DNA of 45,616 nucleotides from assembly GCA_000697475.1 (NCBI GenBank), contig JNEU01001113.1:1-45616 (forward strand), given 5' to 3'. Below are positions 42,905 to 45,616 of this stretch, in pieces. The DNA is from Lichtheimia corymbifera B2541 (taxonomy: Eukaryota > Mucoromycota > Mucoromycetes > Mucorales > Lichtheimiaceae). Position numbers and translations under genes: made by a program. Positions within the stretch are counted from its first letter, which is position 1. Every line of letters starts with the position of its first letter. The notes below the pieces were generated by a model. The model saw only the letters and a program-made list of their open reading frames with translations. It was not told the origin of the DNA and searched no databases.

Positions 42905-45616
42905 TTATTGTTTAAGGCGTTTGGAAGATTTGGTGGATGGTGCGAGAGAAGATTGTCTGCGTTTTCGATTTTGAGATCCGCTATCATGCGGAGAAGGCTC
43001 ATTTTTTCTTTCCCAGTATTCCGTAATAGGCTCAGTGCTGGTAAAATGCTCGTAAGGTTCCCAAGTGTCATCATCAGGGCCATAGCCTTTCCATCTGACC
43101 TTGTAGGTTACTTTGCCTTCATTGTCCACTTGGTGAGCAATTACTCTTTCCACTTCATACAGCTCATCAGCAGGGACAATGTCATCCTGTGATATTAATT
43201 TTAGCTGTGATGGTGGTACGTCAATAGGGAGTAGATCACCAGCTTCATCTTTCAAGACATAAGAGCCTCCTTTAGTTTTACGAACGACTGTGAAAGGGCC
43301 TTCGTATTCTGGGTGAAGTTTTCCCTTTTTTTGTAAGACGCGTTTCATGACGTGACTATTGGTGGGAAAGTCAACTAGTCTATGATGCGTGTCAAAATAT
43401 TTCTTTTGGCTCTTTACTACTGCTTCTGTTTTTGCTTCAATCGCCGGGAACACGATTTCACTCATGTGCTCTATACGGTCTAACAGCTCTTTACGACTCA
43501 TTGGCATCAGCTGTTCCTCTTTTCGATAGTCCTTAAAGTCATTCAACCTGCGTGCAAACATCAACGAGAACGGTGGTGTATTGAGACGTGTGCTTGCTTT
43601 AGCGTTCATAGCAAGTTGTACAGCTGGTACGTATAAGTCCCAATCCTTGTGAACACCTTGCACTCTCTTTTTGATGGCTAGCATGGCTGTTTGGACCCAT
43701 CTTTCGGCTACTCCATTTGCCCTAGGGTGATAAGGCGAAACTAGGCGATGATCGAAGCCGGCAGCTCTTTTGAAACGTTTCATCAGATCATTTACGAACT
43801 CTGTGCCGTTGTCTGATTGTAATATGCGAGGTAATCCAAAGTCGCAAAACACTTGTATGAGATTGCTAACGATTGTCTGTGATTGCTTGTCTTGCATAGG
43901 ACGCAATAGGCAAAAGCGTGTGCACAAGTCAACCATGACGAGCAGGTAATTGTTTCCCCTTGTGGATGTTGTTAGAGGTCCTGCTAAATCGATGGCCCAG
44001 TGATCACCAGGTATGTAGGAACGGATGGGTCTCAACGGATTGTATCCATTTTGAGCTATGTTGTATTTCTGGCATTCCTTACAGGATTTTACCAGCTCAA
44101 CGGCTTGTTCCTTGATACTCGGCCAATGCAATCCATTATTGTGTACGGCCTTTACGATGGCATCAGCACCAAAGTGGCCAAACAAGTGAGCATTTTCGAG
44201 GATCTCTTTTTTCTCGCTTTCGGTTGGGGGTTCCATTGTGTCCTCAAGTTGTGCCGCCCGCATGGTCATTTCGGAAGCATTTGCATCCTGACTCTCAAGG
44301 CTTTTAGCATGGCGTATCTTATCCCCCTCCAGCGACTGTGCAGGTTTTGAAAACAGGCGCGATAGATGATCAGGCAGTATGTTATGGATACCAGGTAGAT
44401 AGACAACACTAAAGGTATAATCCAAAAGAGTATCAAGCCATTTTATCATCATGGGGTTTGCATCCTTTTGCGTGTGTATGTACATAAGTGCTTTGTGATC
44501 TGTGTAAAGAGTGAATGGTTGACCCCAGAGGAATTTATGGAACTTTTTAAATGCAAAGACCACCGCGAGTAATTCACGCTTGGTGACTGAGTAGTTCCTT
44601 TCCGATTTCGTCAGAGCACGAGCCATAAAACCAACAATGTTATTACGTCCATTTTCCTTTTGATATAGGACGGCACCAATGCCATCATTAGATGCATCAG
44701 TGGCCAGATGGAATGGCAAGGCTAAATTTACGTGCCTGAGCATTGGGGCGTGAGAGATCACATATTTGAGCTTTTGAAAATCGTCCTCGTGGTCTTTTGT
44801 CCATAGCTTCTTCAAGTCACCAGCATTGCGTAGCGCATCCATTCGTGCTGTCAGGCGTGATACATTAGGAATGTGATCACGGAAGTAATTCACAACACCT
44901 AGGAAGCGCTGAATATCATTACCAGTAGATGGTGAAGGCCATGTCAAGACATTTGTAACCTTACGAGAGTCGAGAACTTTTCCATCAGCTGATACACGGA
45001 AGCCTAATAAATAGACAGCCTTTTGAGCGAAATGGCACTTGTCTGGATTAAGCAGCAAGTTGGCTTTAGTCAACTTTTGCAGCACAATACGAATATGAGC
45101 GCAATGCTCTTCCATGTTCTTGGAATATACCACAATATCATCAACAAAGGTGGTGACAAAGGGTAATCCTTCGAACAAGATCTGCATGACCCTTTGAAAC
45201 TTGGCTGAGATGGGTTTTAACCCAAATGGACATCCGACAAACATATACTGATTGCCTGAAGCCGAAGTAAAAGTGGTCTTATGTTGATCCTTCTCATGTA
45301 TCTTGAAGCGATGGAATGCGCTTTTCAGGTCAAGTGTACTAAATACAGATGATCCTGCGAGCTTATCAAAGATGCTACGTATTAAGGGTAATGGATGACG
45401 GTCATCTGGAAGGTATTTGTTAATATGCCTAGGATCCAGGCATAGACGTACACCCACCTTATTACCTTGTGCATCCTTTTTGGGTGCAAATGTTAAAGGG
45501 CTGTTCCATCCATTGTCAATATTGGCAGGGACTTTGGTAATAATACCCTCCTTTAGCCATTGAGCAATGGTGTCTTCAACAAGCTGTTGACGTTTAATAG
45601 GAAACTCATATTGCCT
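42905..45616 (-). CDS. Chromovirus Pol: RT, RNase H, integrase, chromodomain (5' partial)
   Basis: The ORF is open from the window edge for 903 codons with no break. RT begins before the window; visible motifs are LTFAPKKD, VRLCLDPRHIN, FSTLDLKSAFHR and catalytic FVDDIVVYS. RNase H shows LATDASNDGIGA and YTDHKAL. Integrase has the HHCC finger (HLFGHFG, SCKECQ), D in WAIDLAGPL, D in LQSDNGTEF and E in NGVAERW, with 35 residues between the last two. A GPF-type module (YEGPFTVVRKTKGG) follows. The C-terminal chromodomain YEVERVIAHQ...YKVRWKGYGPDDDTWEP retains the aromatic residues that read methylated histone H3, so integration is expected to be directed to heterochromatin (family knowledge). 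Confidence 0.94.
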   Translation of the reverse strand, partial: RQYEFPIKRQQLVEDTIAQWLKEGIITKVPANIDNGWNSPLTFAPKKDAQGNKVGVRLCLDPRHINKYLPDDRHPLPLIRSIFDKLAGSSVFSTLDLKSAFHRFKIHEKDQHKTTFTSASGNQYMFVGCPFGLKPISAKFQRVMQILFEGLPFVTTFVDDIVVYSKNMEEHCAHIRIVLQKLTKANLLLNPDKCHFAQKAVYLLGFRVSADGKVLDSRKVTNVLTWPSPSTGNDIQRFLGVVNYFRDHIPNVSRLTARMDALRNAGDLKKLWTKDHEDDFQKLKYVISHAPMLRHVNLALPFHLATDASNDGIGAVLYQKENGRNNIVGFMARALTKSERNYSVTKRELLAVVFAFKKFHKFLWGQPFTLYTDHKALMYIHTQKDANPMMIKWLDTLLDYTFSVVYLPGIHNILPDHLSRLFSKPAQSLEGDKIRHAKSLESQDANASEMTMRAAQLEDTMEPPTESEKKEILENAHLFGHFGADAIVKAVHNNGLHWPSIKEQAVELVKSCKECQKYNIAQNGYNPLRPIRSYIPGDHWAIDLAGPLTTSTRGNNYLLVMVDLCTRFCLLRPMQDKQSQTIVSNLIQVFCDFGLPRILQSDNGTEFVNDLMKRFKRAAGFDHRLVSPYHPRANGVAERWVQTAMLAIKKRVQGVHKDWDLYVPAVQLAMNAKASTRLNTPPFSLMFARRLNDFKDYRKEEQLMPMSRKELLDRIEHMSEIVFPAIEAKTEAVVKSQKKYFDTHHRLVDFPTNSHVMKRVLQKKGKLHPEYEGPFTVVRKTKGGSYVLKDEAGDLLPIDVPPSQLKLISQDDIVPADELYEVERVIAHQVDNEGKVTYKVRWKGYGPDDDTWEPYEHFTSTEPITEYWERKNEPSPHDSGSQNRKRRQSSLAPSTKSSKRLKQ

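Larger units (their letters stand above)
42677..45616 (-). mobile_element. Chromodomain Ty3/gypsy element, 3' half (continues past window)
   Basis: The minus-strand element runs from the window edge through the RT-RNase H-integrase-chromodomain ORF, a polypurine tract (GGAGGGGGG) and a short 181-bp LTR. Gag, protease and the other LTR lie beyond 45616. It belongs to a different gypsy lineage (chromoviruses) from the left-hand element, which has separate integrase, no chromodomain and a 986-bp LTR. A tRNA gene lies about 700 bp away. Confidence 0.92.

Overview
The window reads as nuclear DNA of an early-diverging fungus, most likely a Mucoromycota/Mucorales member (inference). Genes are densely packed and split by many short introns (mostly about 50-70 bp, GT..AG, with CTAAC/CTGAC-like branch sites). 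Protein families are fungal (STE12, CipC, HET-like). The two ends are occupied by Ty3/gypsy LTR retrotransposons of different lineages. I rebuilt the exons by hand from splice sites. For every spliced gene the exon lengths sum to a multiple of three.

Layout. 1-6545: a nearly complete gypsy element (5' LTR cut by the window edge) with Gag, Pol (protease-RT-RNase H) and integrase in a separate ORF; the LTR portions that can be compared look identical, so it is young. 6546-9361: gene-poor DNA with a possible older LTR relic, a (TG)n tract and a diverged inverted repeat. 9362-10679 (-): HET-like protein. 11379-12284 (-): bHLH factor. 13126-13569 (-): CipC-like small protein. 14807-17257 (-): Nup107/Nup84 nucleoporin. 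17747-19149 (+): RBM5/10-like zinc finger + G-patch protein, tail-to-tail with a secreted FAD polyamine oxidase, 19241-21215 (-). 21898-24404 (-): STE12-type transcription factor with a 3.7-kb gene-empty upstream region. 28130-29383 (-) and 29709-30944 (+): head-to-head paralogous stomatin/SPFH genes. 31101-32522 (-): disordered coiled-coil protein. 32729-34292 (-): NAD(P)HX dehydratase. 34537-35462 (-): GT8 glycosyltransferase, divergent from SEN34 (35636-36320, +). 36429-39884 (-): CLC Cl-/H+ exchanger in 19 exons. 40076-41599 (-): chorismate mutase-prephenate dehydratase fusion. 41905-41978 (-): tRNA-Arg(CCG). 42677-45616 (-): 3' half of a chromodomain gypsy element running off the window.

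The cellular genes are mostly unrelated housekeeping and regulatory genes (nuclear pore, tRNA splicing, splicing-associated G-patch, nicotinamide repair, phenylalanine synthesis, ion transport). No metabolic cluster or defence island is evident. The clearest functional groupings are two divergent promoters (stomatin pair; GT8/SEN34). The most striking non-protein signal is in the first retrotransposon: a slippery heptamer, a 7-nt spacer and an H-type pseudoknot at the gag-pol junction, which together look like a complete -1 frameshift signal. The same element keeps its integrase in a third ORF behind an intron-like spacer.
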